Shown here one piece after another: positions 54,719 through 63,907 of a DNA stretch of 64,000 nt (its first letter is position 1; every line of letters starts with the position of its first letter). Made by a program: the position numbers and the translations under genes. The stretch comes from Paenibacillus lutimineralis. Lineage in GTDB: Bacteria > Bacillota > Bacilli > Paenibacillales > Paenibacillaceae. The stretch lies in assembly GCF_003991425.1 (NCBI RefSeq), contig NZ_CP034346.1:5329001-5393000 (forward strand). Direction: 5' to 3'. The notes under the pieces were generated by a model. That model did no database searches. It saw only the letters and a program-made list of their open reading frames with translations, and was not told the DNA's origin.

Positions 54719-55728
54719 TCCATCACCTCCACATCAAGCTCGCGCTCTCTTAACAGTGCTATTGTACGGTTAACATCATCATTGCTGCCTTCGAAGGATA
54801 CTGTCAGTTTCCCGTATGGCGTATCCTTGATCGTCGATATCGTGCCCTGCAAGATAGCGAAGTTAACGCCAGTCTCGCGCACCACTTGTGACATAATCGA
54901 CTCATAGGTCTTCGTACCGAGGAAAGTGATCCTTGCCAGCTTAGATCCGCTTGTTAGCGAGGCCGCCGCCAGCTTGAAGCCTTCCTCTCCTTGGGCATCG
55001 CGATCAATGAATTCCTTCGTCACAGGATGCTTCGGCTTCAGAAATACTTCTGCAACCGGCCCCTCTTCGACGATGCCGCCCGCATGAATAACAGCAACAC
55101 GGTCGCAGATGCTCTGGATGACATGCATCTCATGGGTAATTAGCATAATCGTTAAGCCAAATTTCTTGTTAATGTCCAGTAGCAGCTTGAGAATAGAATC
55201 CGTTGTCTGCGGGTCAAGTGCGGATGTCGCCTCATCGCAGAGCAGTACATCTGGATCACTGGCTAGCGCCCGGGCAATGCCGACACGCTGCTTCTGACCA
55301 CCCGACAACTGAGATGGATACTTATTACGATGTTCCTGAAGACCGACCAGCTCAAGCAGCTCACTGACCTTCTTCTCAATTTCTTGCTTCGGTGTATGAA
55401 TCAGTGTCAGCGGAAATGCAATATTATCGAATACCGTTGCCGAAGAGAGCAAGTTAAAATGTTGGAAAATCATGCCAATCTTTCGCCGCTTCTCCTGCAA
55501 ATCCCGCTTGTTAAGCCTTGTTAGCTCCACACCGCCGACCCAAATTTCGCCTTCCGTCGGACGCTCCAGCAGATTGATACAGCGGATTAGCGTACTCTTT
55601 CCTGCGCCGGAATGACCGATCACACCAAATATTTCACCTTTACCAACGGATAGATTAAGCCCGGATAAGGCAGTTGTTTTCTTCTTTTTGTCGCCATATG
55701 TCTTCGTTAGCTGCTTGAGTTCAATCAT
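54715..55728 (-). CDS. metN: Methionine ABC transporter ATP-binding protein
   Basis: A 337-aa ATPase. Walker A GHSGAGKST, signature LSGGQKQR, Walker B VLLCDEATSALDP and the H-loop in LITHEMHV are intact. The last 90 residues form the NIL regulatory domain that senses methionine. I start at MIELKQLTKTY (ATG 55728, with a GGGGGG ribosome-site-like run); upstream codons belong to the leader and the riboswitch terminator. Confidence 0.94.
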   Translation of the reverse strand: MIELKQLTKTYGDKKKKTTALSGLNLSVGKGEIFGVIGHSGAGKSTLIRCINLLERPTEGEIWVGGVELTRLNKRDLQEKRRKIGMIFQHFNLLSSATVFDNIAFPLTLIHTPKQEIEKKVSELLELVGLQEHRNKYPSQLSGGQKQRVGIARALASDPDVLLCDEATSALDPQTTDSILKLLLDINKKFGLTIMLITHEMHVIQSICDRVAVIHAGGIVEEGPVAEVFLKPKHPVTKEFIDRDAQGEEGFKLAAASLTSGSKLARITFLGTKTYESIMSQVVRETGVNFAILQGTISTIKDTPYGKLTVSFEGSNDDVNRTIALLRERELDVEVME

Positions 55729-55811
55729 AGCGAATTGCCCCCCACTACAATGGTGGACTGCGGATTGACCGCTCTTCTCACCACTGTTAATCATGAATCT
55801 TCCAGAAAATA

Positions 55812-55847
55812 TAAGAAAAGAGCCCCTACACAGATTCAAAGGGCTCT
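55812..55847 (-). terminator. SAM riboswitch terminator
   Basis: AGAGCCC pairs with GGGGCTCT-like sequence (AGAGCCC...GGGCTCT read on opposite strands) and is followed by TTTTCTTATATT on the minus strand, about 85 nt before metN. Confidence 0.82.
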
Positions 55848-55903
55848 CTTTACGTAAAGACAATGCCTTCTCATCTGTCAAAGCCCTGTCCGCTGTAAGC
55901 AAA

Positions 55904-56021
55904 CAGACTTTGAAGGAATTAGCACCATGACATTTATCGATTCTGGTATCGTACCAAACATCGGATAAATCGGTTGCCGGGCTTCATCGGGCCTTTCCCT
56001 CCACCACTCTAGATAAGAAAT
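55904..56021 (-). promoter_or_regulatory. SAM-I riboswitch (S-box)
   Basis: The minus strand begins CTTATCTAGAGTGGTGGAGG, then GGCCCGATGAAGCCCGGCAAC and ATGGTGCTAATTCC, the S-box core in the right order. It binds S-adenosylmethionine and turns off methionine genes; metNPQ follow. Confidence 0.96.
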
Positions 56022-56061
56022 ATTTATGAAATTATTAATTTAAGTTTCTGAAACTATTCTG

Positions 56062-56090
56062 AGTATAGTAACATTCTCACAGTTTGTCAA
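56062..56090 (-). promoter_or_regulatory. Promoter of metNPQ
   Basis: A perfect TTGACA, 17 nt and TATACT on the minus strand, about 40 nt upstream of the S-box. Confidence 0.85.
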
Positions 56091-56135
56091 AGGAAATTTG
56101 ACACAGTTCACATTTTCCGCGTCACACCACGTATT

Positions 56136-56858
56136 TTATCTCCCAGCCAGCTGCTTCCATCTTTGATTTGTGTAGACAAATACCGCCTCAAGCGTCTCAC
56201 ACACCATTTGATAGCCTTGCTCCAGATCGCGGATATGCAGGTCCAAATTCTCCAGCTCGATTTTACCGAACAAGGCTTGGTGCCGTTGCCATAGATCGTC
56301 ACGCAATTCTGAATTCATGTAATGGATCTCCGTGTTGCGACGACGTCTAAGTTCAGATAGCGCTTCGCGATATTGATTTTTGATGATGTTTAGGTCTTTA
56401 CCCAATTCAGCATGCTTCGGAATGAGCTGAAGCTGACGCAGCACCGTGAAGAACGAGAAATGAGGCTTAATCTTAGCCATCTTCATATCGAACAACTCGT
56501 TAAGCACAGTTCCCAACTTGTCTAGAACTGCAAATACACGTATAAATCCGTCTTTGTAGAAAAATACGTATCGTGCATAATCCTCTCGCTCAGCAGGTTC
56601 CATGTCTTCTACCGAATCATGCGTAACCTTCTTACGGAACAGACTTGAGGCGAACAAGCACTCCTCCAGTTCATTGAGCGATGAGATCAATCCCAGAATC
56701 CAAATCTCAAGCTTACGATAATCATGCGTCGGATCATGTTTAAGCTCGATTTCATGACGCAGTATACGAATGGTCTCCTTCATCGCCTTATGCGCCTTGT
56801 CCAGTCTCTCCTCCGGTTGTCTGGGTGGCTCCCCAAGTAAGCTACGCAGCATGTTCAT
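56136..56858 (-). CDS. HEPN-domain protein (Cthe_2314-like)
   Basis: A 240-aa all-helical protein. Near the C-terminus RRRRNTEIHYM carries an RX4H motif (Arg174, His179), the signature of HEPN domains, many of which are RNases. The overall look fits the Cthe_2314-like HEPN family. No nucleotidyltransferase antitoxin partner lies next to it, so it is probably not a standard HEPN-MNT module. It has its own start at ATG 56858. Function unknown. Confidence 0.75.
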   Translation of the reverse strand: MNMLRSLLGEPPRQPEERLDKAHKAMKETIRILRHEIELKHDPTHDYRKLEIWILGLISSLNELEECLFASSLFRKKVTHDSVEDMEPAEREDYARYVFFYKDGFIRVFAVLDKLGTVLNELFDMKMAKIKPHFSFFTVLRQLQLIPKHAELGKDLNIIKNQYREALSELRRRRNTEIHYMNSELRDDLWQRHQALFGKIELENLDLHIRDLEQGYQMVCETLEAVFVYTNQRWKQLAGR

Positions 56859-56880
56859 TCCTCGCTTCCTGCTAGAAGTT

Positions 56881-56976
56881 GTTCAAAAAGTCCGCACCCT
56901 AGCATCATCCGACTGAAGCGTTTTGAAAAACGCACATCGGAAGCAAAAGCGGTGCTGAAAATCGGTCTTTTTGAAC
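56881..56976 (+). repeat. Dispersed repeat, short-subfamily copy H
   Basis: 96 bp with perfect 10-bp inverted ends (GTTCAAAAAG / CTTTTTGAAC). The interior is unlike copies A-D except near the right end (CGGTGCTGAAAATCGG); it contains the hairpin GCGTTTT/AAAACGC. Seventeen nt after its right end comes GTTCTATT. Confidence 0.8.
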
Positions 56977-57007
56977 ACACTGTTAGCGACAAAGTTCTAT
57001 TCCCCAA

Positions 57008-58773
57008 TTATACAAAATAGCTTTTCCAGCGCTCGTCCACTAATTTTACAATATCCTCCGGAGGGAACAATTCATCCGGATATCCGGGCTTTATACGAGC
57101 ATCAATCACGATCGGCAGACTATAGACAAGATGGTGCTGACGCACCTCACTTGCCGTATAAATATCGCTCGCTGGATTGAAACGGGTAAATACGGTCCAG
57201 AGGAATGAAGTCTGATCATACGTTACTGTCTTCGCATCGTCAACCAATACGGCGAGCGGCCAAGCTGTTCCCCGTTCCCGTAAACGTGCCAGAACACGTT
57301 CGGCTAATTCCGGCTCGTCCTCATAGGATGCACCGGATACGACAAGACATCCGTCATGGAAGACAGAAATCTGACTGATCTCAGTGATATCCCCTTCGTC
57401 ATAAACCTTCGGTAGTTCCCGGACAGGCTTGCCAACCCCGATCATAATCGCTTTACTGCCGTGGTTCAGCTTATGCCCCGTATAGTCCAGCGTGTCATGC
57501 GAAGTATTGTTAATGATGAATAGATCGCTTCGCGGATCGAAACGTTCCAGCACGGTCTTCAACAGCAGACGGAAGTCGGCCAGATCGAGCTTCTGATCCG
57601 TCAGCATCAGGAACTTGGTTAACGATAATTGGCCTTCACCGAGAATACGGAAGCCGGCAACTAGCGCTTCGCGCGAATAGCTCTCCCGCACCACTGCGGA
57701 CGATAGCGCATGGAAGCCGCTCTCCGCATAGGTCCACAGGGAATGAACCTTAGGCATCACAAGTGGAAATGCCGGAGACAGCAGCTTCTGCAGGAAGTCT
57801 CCCAAGTAATAGTCCTCCTGACGCGGCTTGCCAACAATCGTTGCCGGGTAAATCGCATTCTTCCGATGCCACATGTTCTTCACATGCAGAACCGGAAAAT
57901 CATGCTGCAAGGAATAGTAACCAAAGTGATCGCCGAACGGTCCTTCCGGACGGCGTTCGAACGGAGAAACAACGCCCTGAATGGCGAATTCAACCTCCGC
58001 TGGAATCCGATGTCCGCCAAGCGGGTTATCCACCATCGGCAACTTCTCTCCCAGAATAAAGGAAGCTACCAGCAGCTCTGATAAGTTCTCAGGCACCGGA
58101 GAAATCGCCGAGGCAATCATCGCTGGCGGACCGCCAATAAAGACGGATACCGGTAGAGCTTGCCCCATCTTTTCTGCTTCATGGTAATGAAAGCCACCGC
58201 CCTTTTGAATTTGCCAGTGTACGCCTGTTGTCTGATCATCATAGATTTGAATCCGGTACATGCCGAGATTGTTCTCTTTCGGATGAAGCGGATTCTCTGT
58301 ATAGACTAATGGCAACGTTACAAAAGGACCGCCATCAACCTGCCAGCTTGTCAGCTTTGGTAGCTCGCGGAGAGGCGCATCCTTCTGACATACTTCAAGA
58401 ATCGGTGCCTTACTCTTCGGTACATTCTTAAGTCCTACCTTGAGCACTTCCGAATCAAGCCGCGCTCATTCCAGATCGCTTTCGGATTCGGCGGCATAAT
58501 GCGGTCTAGCATCGTGACTAATTGATTGGCTAGCTGCTCCGGACGAGATCCGAACGCCATCTCAACGCGGCGGATCGTTCCGAACAGATCTGTCGCCACC
58601 GGGAACGGAGTTCCCTTTACATTTGTGAACAGCAATGCAGGTCCTTCGTCGTCAATGACCCGACGGTGGATTTCCGCCAATTCCAAGTAGGGATCAACAG
58701 GAGCATCGATAATCGTCAGTTCATTCTCTCTCTGAAGCATATCTATCCAATCATGCAAATTTTTACAGCCCAT
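57008..58773 (-). pseudogene. UbiD-family menaquinone decarboxylase, frameshifted
   Basis: Two frames together make a full UbiD-type decarboxylase of about 588 aa. The first (58773-58435) holds the N-terminal 112 residues (LHDWIDMLQRENELTIIDAP) and runs into a stop after GLIRKCSR; the second (58447-57008) resumes at VLKVGLKNVPKSKAP. One extra base, for example a third G in ATTCGGAAG at about 58455, would give an unbroken GLIREVLKVGLKN. The second part keeps prFMN-site motifs such as EGPFGDHFGYYS. UbiD homologues of this group act in futalosine menaquinone synthesis, as mqnE does. It is either a recent mutation or an assembly error. Confidence 0.85.
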
Positions 58774-59107
58774 TTTAAATTCCTTCCTGAACAGCCTGGA
58801 TTGCCGTATCTATATATCTGTCTTTATTATTTCAATGATTTAATATTCCATTTCACAGTTCACAGTATAACAGTTACTAGCGCTTCAGCCTGCCGAGACC
58901 AACAACAGATTCATGACAAATGGCAAATATGAAGAAAGCCCACGAGTAGATCGTGGACTTTTGTTCCTCACTATAATTTCTACCCAATTATAATAAAAAG
59001 CGGAAATACCTGCATTATTGCATTCTTTTGACTAAAAGATTGGATTTCAGCTGTAAAAAGACGCATTTTGCAATTTTGGTAATCTCCTTATCAAAGATCC
59101 CGTCGAG
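58774..59107. other. AT-rich intergenic region
   Basis: 334 nt without an ORF. A hairpin CCACGA/TCGTGG at 58936-58961, followed by CTTTTG on the + strand and TTTCTTC on the minus strand, could terminate ctaA transcripts. Confidence 0.4.
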
Positions 59108-60079
59108 CTATGCATCGATCCGTTTGCCGCTAGTCTTATTGGAGCTTTGTCTGCTGAGCTGCCACGTTCTGACACTCAAATAACATAACACCCCGAATAA
59201 TGAAGCGAGCACGATTATATGGGCGAGTGAAGTAAATAAGTATACTTCGAAATTGCTCAAAGTAAATACGATCCCCGCACCCGTGAACACCTGAATGATG
59301 ATCAGGACCGTTGCGGCAATGCCTAATTTACGAATTTCCCTGTGATGCGGATGCTTCCAATACGCCAAATGTCCGACTAACGCAATGAGTACAAGGAGCA
59401 GCAGAGCCGCGACACGGTGAATAAAAGCGACACCAGTCCCGCCAGTCAAATCGGGAATCAGCTCATTATTGCATAGCGGCCATCCACTGCAGCCTCCCGC
59501 CGAATCCGTATGGCTGACATAGGCACCTATGTATACAACAATATAAGTATATAATGTGGCAAACCAGGTCAAATTGCGAAAGCCGATCGATACCGGTAGT
59601 GCATCGGATTGAGCAGATACCGGACCGGAATTCTTCTCCGTTGTCTCTTCAGTGCGTATACCGAGTGCTAACATGATTGAACTTGCAAAGGCAATCAGTG
59701 AGAAGCCGAAATGAAGGGCCATTACACCGGACGAGGTAGGATAAATTACCGCCATTGCCCCCATAAAAGCTTGTACCATCACAAAAATAAGCGCCAGCAG
59801 CGCATATAGCTGCAGGTCTTTGCGGTTCTTGCGGTACAACCAGAAAGCGATGAATGCGCCTACCGCAAGTAACCCCGCGGCTCCACTTATCGCCCGATGC
59901 GAGTATTCAATCATCGATGCAAGCGTGTGGGCCGGTACAAATTTCCCATGACAAAGCGGCCATTCATTGCCGCAGCCGAGTCCCGACTCTGTCTTCGTCA
60001 CCACGCTCCCGCCCAAGGTAGCGAGGAACATAACAAAACAGGACAAATAACTAAGCCATTTCAAATGCTTCGTCTTCAA
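59108..60079 (-). CDS. ctaA: Haem A synthase
   Basis: A 323-aa COX15/CtaA protein with eight transmembrane helices. It oxidises the C8 methyl of haem O to make haem A for terminal oxidases. Family histidines appear in EYSHRAISG, ALHFGFS, AFIHRVAAL and SLAHIIVLAS, and the paired cysteines in GLGCGNEWPLCHG (about 35 and 42) and GGCSGWPLCNN. The start is TTG 60079 with AGGTG 7 nt upstream. Confidence 0.92.
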   Translation of the reverse strand: MKTKHLKWLSYLSCFVMFLATLGGSVVTKTESGLGCGNEWPLCHGKFVPAHTLASMIEYSHRAISGAAGLLAVGAFIAFWLYRKNRKDLQLYALLALIFVMVQAFMGAMAVIYPTSSGVMALHFGFSLIAFASSIMLALGIRTEETTEKNSGPVSAQSDALPVSIGFRNLTWFATLYTYIVVYIGAYVSHTDSAGGCSGWPLCNNELIPDLTGGTGVAFIHRVAALLLLVLIALVGHLAYWKHPHHREIRKLGIAATVLIIIQVFTGAGIVFTLSNFEVYLFTSLAHIIVLASLFGVLCYLSVRTWQLSRQSSNKTSGKRIDA

Positions 60080-60195
60080 TGATTTTCACCTGCTATAACA
60101 AAGTGTTAGGGAATTTTCACAATTCATACCACTTCATTATACCTGATATCCTCCATGCAATCATAGGGGAACATGACAAAATATTCAAAAACAAA

Positions 60196-60231
60196 ACACG
60201 CCGCCCGCCAAATGAGTTGGGGGCAGCGTGT
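60196..60231 (-). terminator. Terminator of the thioredoxin-like gene
   Basis: ACACGCTGCCC pairs with GGGCGGCGTGT (one mismatch) and is followed by TTTGTTTTTG on the minus strand. Confidence 0.82.
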
Positions 60232-60246
60232 CTAGTTCTGAACTGC

Positions 60247-60612
60247 TTAGCTCTCTTTACTATCCGCCGTATTATGTAGTGCGGAATATACATCCAGCGC
60301 TTTGTTCAGGAAATCCTCGATCTCCTCACGTGATTTACGGAGTTTATTAACGAAACGAACGAGTTCTCTGCCGTCGGTATAAGCGACAAAGCTAGGAATG
60401 CCCATGATGTTCTGTTCCTGACTTACGTCTCCGACCTGATCCACATCGACCTCAACAAGGGTCAATCGATCTTCAAATTTTTGTTCTACTTCAGGCATGA
60501 ACGGGTCCATAAATTTGCAATCTACGCACCAGTCCGCTTTAAATACAGCGACTACCAAATTGCTGGATTGAATGCTGACTTGGAACTCCTCAGCGGAAGT
60601 AACTTTTCTCAT
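60247..60612 (-). CDS. Thioredoxin-like protein (CVDC)
   Basis: A 121-aa thioredoxin-fold protein. The active site is DWCVDC (Cys29, Cys32) instead of WCGPC and the cis-Pro loop is MGIPSF. The residues between the cysteines imply a different redox potential from TrxA at 26466. It has no signal peptide, so it acts in the cytoplasm. Target unknown. Confidence 0.85.
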   Translation of the reverse strand: MRKVTSAEEFQVSIQSSNLVVAVFKADWCVDCKFMDPFMPEVEQKFEDRLTLVEVDVDQVGDVSQEQNIMGIPSFVAYTDGRELVRFVNKLRKSREEIEDFLNKALDVYSALHNTADSKES

Positions 60613-60716
60613 TGACTTTCATTCCTTTCTCATAATGTATTCTCCAAATCGATGTATCTCTAGTCAACCAAATTGAAGTGTGGAAGTCAAATATTTCGGC
60701 CATACTTATAGAAGAT

Positions 60717-60823
60717 GTTCAAAAAATCCACTCCTCATGCCCTAGTTTCATTCAACTGAAGCGTTTTGAAAAAACGCACATCGGAAGCATAAGCTTCGGT
60801 GCTGAAAACCTACCTTTTTGAAC
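60717..60823 (+). repeat. Dispersed repeat, short-subfamily copy I
   Basis: 107 bp from GTTCAAAAAATCCACTCC to CTACCTTTTTGAAC. It shares with copy H the inner GAAGCGTTTTGAAAAA and CGCACATCGGAAGC. The flank TATAGAAGAT resembles that of other copies. Confidence 0.82.
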
Positions 60824-60877
60824 ACACACTTATATCAACTACACGACAACATGCTTCGAAGAAAGCGAGGTCCAACC

Positions 60878-62212
60878 ATGACGCAGCAAATTCCCCCTGA
60901 TCCGGATAACACGTCCAAAGAGGGTCTAAGAAAATTGATTCTTCGTCTACCTACAGCGATCAGCGAAGTTGTTAAAGACAAGACTGCTCAGTGGACCAAT
61001 TCCAGCAAATTAAGGGAAGAACGATTGCCCCTGGACTGGAACGAGGCTGCGGTCAATGCGGTTAAGGCGGAAGTTGAAGATTTGCTGCGCCGTAAATCTG
61101 CACTTGGAGGCATCGCCGAGCCCTGGACAGAAGCCGAGCTAAAGCTTGCCGAAGAGATTACCGACGCGACTCGTAAGGCGGAAATTAGCAATATTACACG
61201 CACCGAAGCTTATTGGCAGTTTTTTGAGCAATATCCAGAGCTGCACTGGGCCTTCCTGGCTCATATGGTATCGCGTAATGCCGGCTGGTGGATGACTGAC
61301 CTGAAGGGGAGCAGATTACAGAATGTATTCGATGAAGAGGGAAAACAGTCTTTCTACCGTTTTTTTGAGCGCAGTAATGCGCTTATTTTCCAAGATGCCT
61401 TCCCGCAGCTTCTATTATATGCCAAGAGCCGCGAAATGGGCCGAAGCCTGTTCCACCTGCTTCCGCACTTCCATGTCTCCCGCTTCATGCAGCCCTTCTG
61501 GGAGCGGTTCTGGATCGACCGCAGCAGTCCACTACTGACTGTCGGGCTTATCATTAATGAACAGAACTATATAGATAAGCAGGTCTTTCGCCATCCGCAT
61601 TATCAGATATCAATAGGTGATTTCAATGAATCCGCTCTGATTCAATTGCTCGGCATGAATCATATCATATTCCCGCTGCTGAAGAACAGCGGGGATGAAG
61701 ACGGACTCAGAGAATGTGAGTCCGCAGCCGACGGGCAAGACTGTCCTGAATCTGGTGATGTGCGCCGGCTGGCCGGTCGCAGCGTCGTTAACCCGGTCAG
61801 TCTGCCCGCCCGCATCGCGCTAGGCAAGAGCCTGTACGCGATGCTGTTTGGCCTGCGCGCCGTGCACAGCGGCGCGCAGCGCTTCGCCGCGGGCGTGCCG
61901 CACACGGGCTCGCGCGCGGACTATTGGCCGGATTTGTTCACGGCCAATCCAGCGGAAGCTCTGACCCCCGCCCAGGGGTCAGAGCTTGCCGAAGGCGAGA
62001 CGCTGCCCGGCGGCCAGCGTCTCTATAGCCCCAAGCTGACGGACGTTTGGGGCGACGCCCCCTACGAACCAATCCTGCGCGAGGATTGGTTCAAGGACCC
62101 GAGCGCGCTGAACGGGATCAGCGCGCCGCAGTCGCCGTACCTGTGCGACATCAGTCGCGAGCACAGGTACGGTATAACAAAGGCGGCGCTCCCGGAGGAC
62201 GCCGCCGACTAG
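60878..62212 (+). CDS. DUF2515 protein (YppC-like)
   Basis: A 444-aa protein of the DUF2515 family, function unknown. The N-terminal 270 residues have the family look (TRTEAYWQFFEQYPELHWAF and LVSRNAGWWMTD-like blocks). From about residue 270 the DNA becomes GC-rich (61690-62200) and the protein turns to Asp/Glu/Gly- and Ala-rich stretches before ending with LTDVWGDAPYEPILREDWF. Start ATG 60878 is chosen because the frame upstream runs into the repeat end; its ribosome site is weak, and ATG 60851 is possible. Confidence 0.75.
   Translation: MTQQIPPDPDNTSKEGLRKLILRLPTAISEVVKDKTAQWTNSSKLREERLPLDWNEAAVNAVKAEVEDLLRRKSALGGIAEPWTEAELKLAEEITDATRKAEISNITRTEAYWQFFEQYPELHWAFLAHMVSRNAGWWMTDLKGSRLQNVFDEEGKQSFYRFFERSNALIFQDAFPQLLLYAKSREMGRSLFHLLPHFHVSRFMQPFWERFWIDRSSPLLTVGLIINEQNYIDKQVFRHPHYQISIGDFNESALIQLLGMNHIIFPLLKNSGDEDGLRECESAADGQDCPESGDVRRLAGRSVVNPVSLPARIALGKSLYAMLFGLRAVHSGAQRFAAGVPHTGSRADYWPDLFTANPAEALTPAQGSELAEGETLPGGQRLYSPKLTDVWGDAPYEPILREDWFKDPSALNGISAPQSPYLCDISREHRYGITKAALPEDAAD
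62182..62206 (-). terminator. Terminator of the flippase gene
   Basis: GGCGGCG and CGCCGCC form a 7-bp GC stem; on the minus strand TTTGTTAT follows. It lies inside the end of the convergent DUF2515 gene. Confidence 0.6.
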
Positions 62213-62216
62213 CAAC

Positions 62217-63854
62217 TTACATGGTTCCGCCTTTACCTGCTGAACCGCGCTGCAGGCGCATGAGCGGTCTGAAGACCTTCTGTAGTGCCCGCGGATAGGT
62301 TCCCAGTTCTTCCTTACGGACAACGCGCAGAACGACGAGCAATACAGGATAGAGAGCCACCACGGCGGCCCCGACGATGCAGCATGTGATGAAGAAGGCC
62401 ACGCGCCCTGGCATGAAGGCTTCCATCCCGACGCCAAGCTGATTCAGCCCATAACCAACTCCCGCCAAGGCAACGACGGTAAGCAGGAATCCTGCCCAGC
62501 GTCCTCCCATAATCGAGAACGGTACGATCTTCTTCATCGAGCGCAGATTAAGCAGCGTAATGACGAGGAAGCATAATGCTGTTGCAATAATAATGCCATA
62601 GATGCCAAGCAGCGGAGCCAGGGCATAGCTGGCTACCAACTTGACGATAATTCCGATGATGACATGCACCATCGATAAGGTCGCCTTATTAATCCCTAGC
62701 AGGATCGAGTTGCTCGTCATCATTGTAATCTGGAAGATCGTTGCAAAAGTAAGCAAGGCTACGATTCCACTTCCGTCACGTGTACTGAAGAGCAAACCGT
62801 TGACCGAGTAAGCCGCCGTCCCCAGAGCAAGAATAATCGGCATGCCGGTAAGTACGGCGACCTGCATGGCCAGAGTAACCTGCCGCTTCAAATGCGCCTG
62901 ATCTCCGCGGGCAAAGGCTGCCGAAATGATCGGTACGAGCGATTGACTCAGCGCAATAGCTAGAATCGGTGGAATACCAGCGATCATTTGCGCCCGATTG
63001 CCAAGAATTCCGAGTACATATGTCGCTTCATTCGGACCAATCTGTCCCGACAAGAGCGGCTTCAGAATCGAGTTATCAATGAAGTTCACAGCCGATACTG
63101 TCATCGAAGAGACGACGATCGGAATCGACAGCTTGAAGATTTCCGCGTAGATGCGGCCATAGGAGATTCTGGCTTGTCCATCATCAGCCTGAAGCGGCAG
63201 CTCGCTGCGGTCCTTACGGCGGACCTTCATATTGTAATAGAGCATAACGAGCAGCGCGGCGACGCCGCCAATGACTGCCCCAAAAGTAGCCCCGGCAGCG
63301 ATTTTCTCACCCGAATAACCCCAATGATAGAATAGAAAAGCTAGAATCAGACCCGTTCCGACGCGAACGAATTGTTCGATAACCTGCGAAATACCGCCAG
63401 CAATCATAATATTCCGCCCCTGCAAATATCCACGGATAATCGCGATCAGAGGAAATAACAGCAAGGCAGGCGCTAGCGCTCGAATCGTCACAGCCGTCTC
63501 GGGAATGCCCGATGCCCGAGCATACACCGGAGCAAAAATATACAAGAGTACGAACATCACAATGCCGGAAATAGCCGCAAACATCAACCCCGCATGATAG
63601 ATTCGTCTTGCTTCCATCGGACGGTTCAGTGCATGGCGCTCCGATACCATTTTACTAAGTGTACTAGGAATTCCCGCTGTTGCAATTGTTAGCAGCATGA
63701 AATAAGCGGCATTCGCCTGGGAGTAAGATGCGTTCCCGATATCGCCTAAAATATGCTCCAAGGGAACGCGCTGGAACAAGCCCAGCACTCTGGCGATCAA
63801 TGCCGCTCCGGCAAGAATTAACGTGCCTTTGATGAACGATTCTTTCTTGGACAA
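62217..63854 (-). CDS. SpoVB/YtgP-family lipid or oligosaccharide flippase
   Basis: A 545-aa MOP-superfamily membrane protein with about 14 helices. The N-terminus (GTLILAGAALIARVLGLFQR) and the ATAGIPSTLSKMVSE block match SpoVB/YtgP proteins, which move lipid II-like or polysaccharide precursors in cell wall and spore cortex synthesis. TTG 63854 has AAGGA 7 nt upstream, so I start there and not at the in-frame codon 66 nt earlier. Whether it serves sporulation or growth is unclear. It ends 4 nt from the DUF2515 stop. Confidence 0.88.
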   Translation of the reverse strand: MSKKESFIKGTLILAGAALIARVLGLFQRVPLEHILGDIGNASYSQANAAYFMLLTIATAGIPSTLSKMVSERHALNRPMEARRIYHAGLMFAAISGIVMFVLLYIFAPVYARASGIPETAVTIRALAPALLLFPLIAIIRGYLQGRNIMIAGGISQVIEQFVRVGTGLILAFLFYHWGYSGEKIAAGATFGAVIGGVAALLVMLYYNMKVRRKDRSELPLQADDGQARISYGRIYAEIFKLSIPIVVSSMTVSAVNFIDNSILKPLLSGQIGPNEATYVLGILGNRAQMIAGIPPILAIALSQSLVPIISAAFARGDQAHLKRQVTLAMQVAVLTGMPIILALGTAAYSVNGLLFSTRDGSGIVALLTFATIFQITMMTSNSILLGINKATLSMVHVIIGIIVKLVASYALAPLLGIYGIIIATALCFLVITLLNLRSMKKIVPFSIMGGRWAGFLLTVVALAGVGYGLNQLGVGMEAFMPGRVAFFITCCIVGAAVVALYPVLLVVLRVVRKEELGTYPRALQKVFRPLMRLQRGSAGKGGTM

Positions 63855-63907
63855 AAATAATTCCTTCTTTCCAGGATTACTGCAAGAGTAATGCGCGATA
63901 TAATAAT

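Noticed and set aside
56136..56858. HEPN-MNT toxin-antitoxin pair
   Set aside because: No nucleotidyltransferase gene is adjacent on either side.
58435..58773. The 112-aa N-terminal UbiD part as an independent gene
   Set aside because: It ends mid-fold after GLIRK and the next frame continues the same family without a ribosome site.
6970..60850. CRISPR array from the repeated GTTC-containing sequences
   Set aside because: The repeats are scattered over 50 kb, are long and of variable length, and there are no cas genes.
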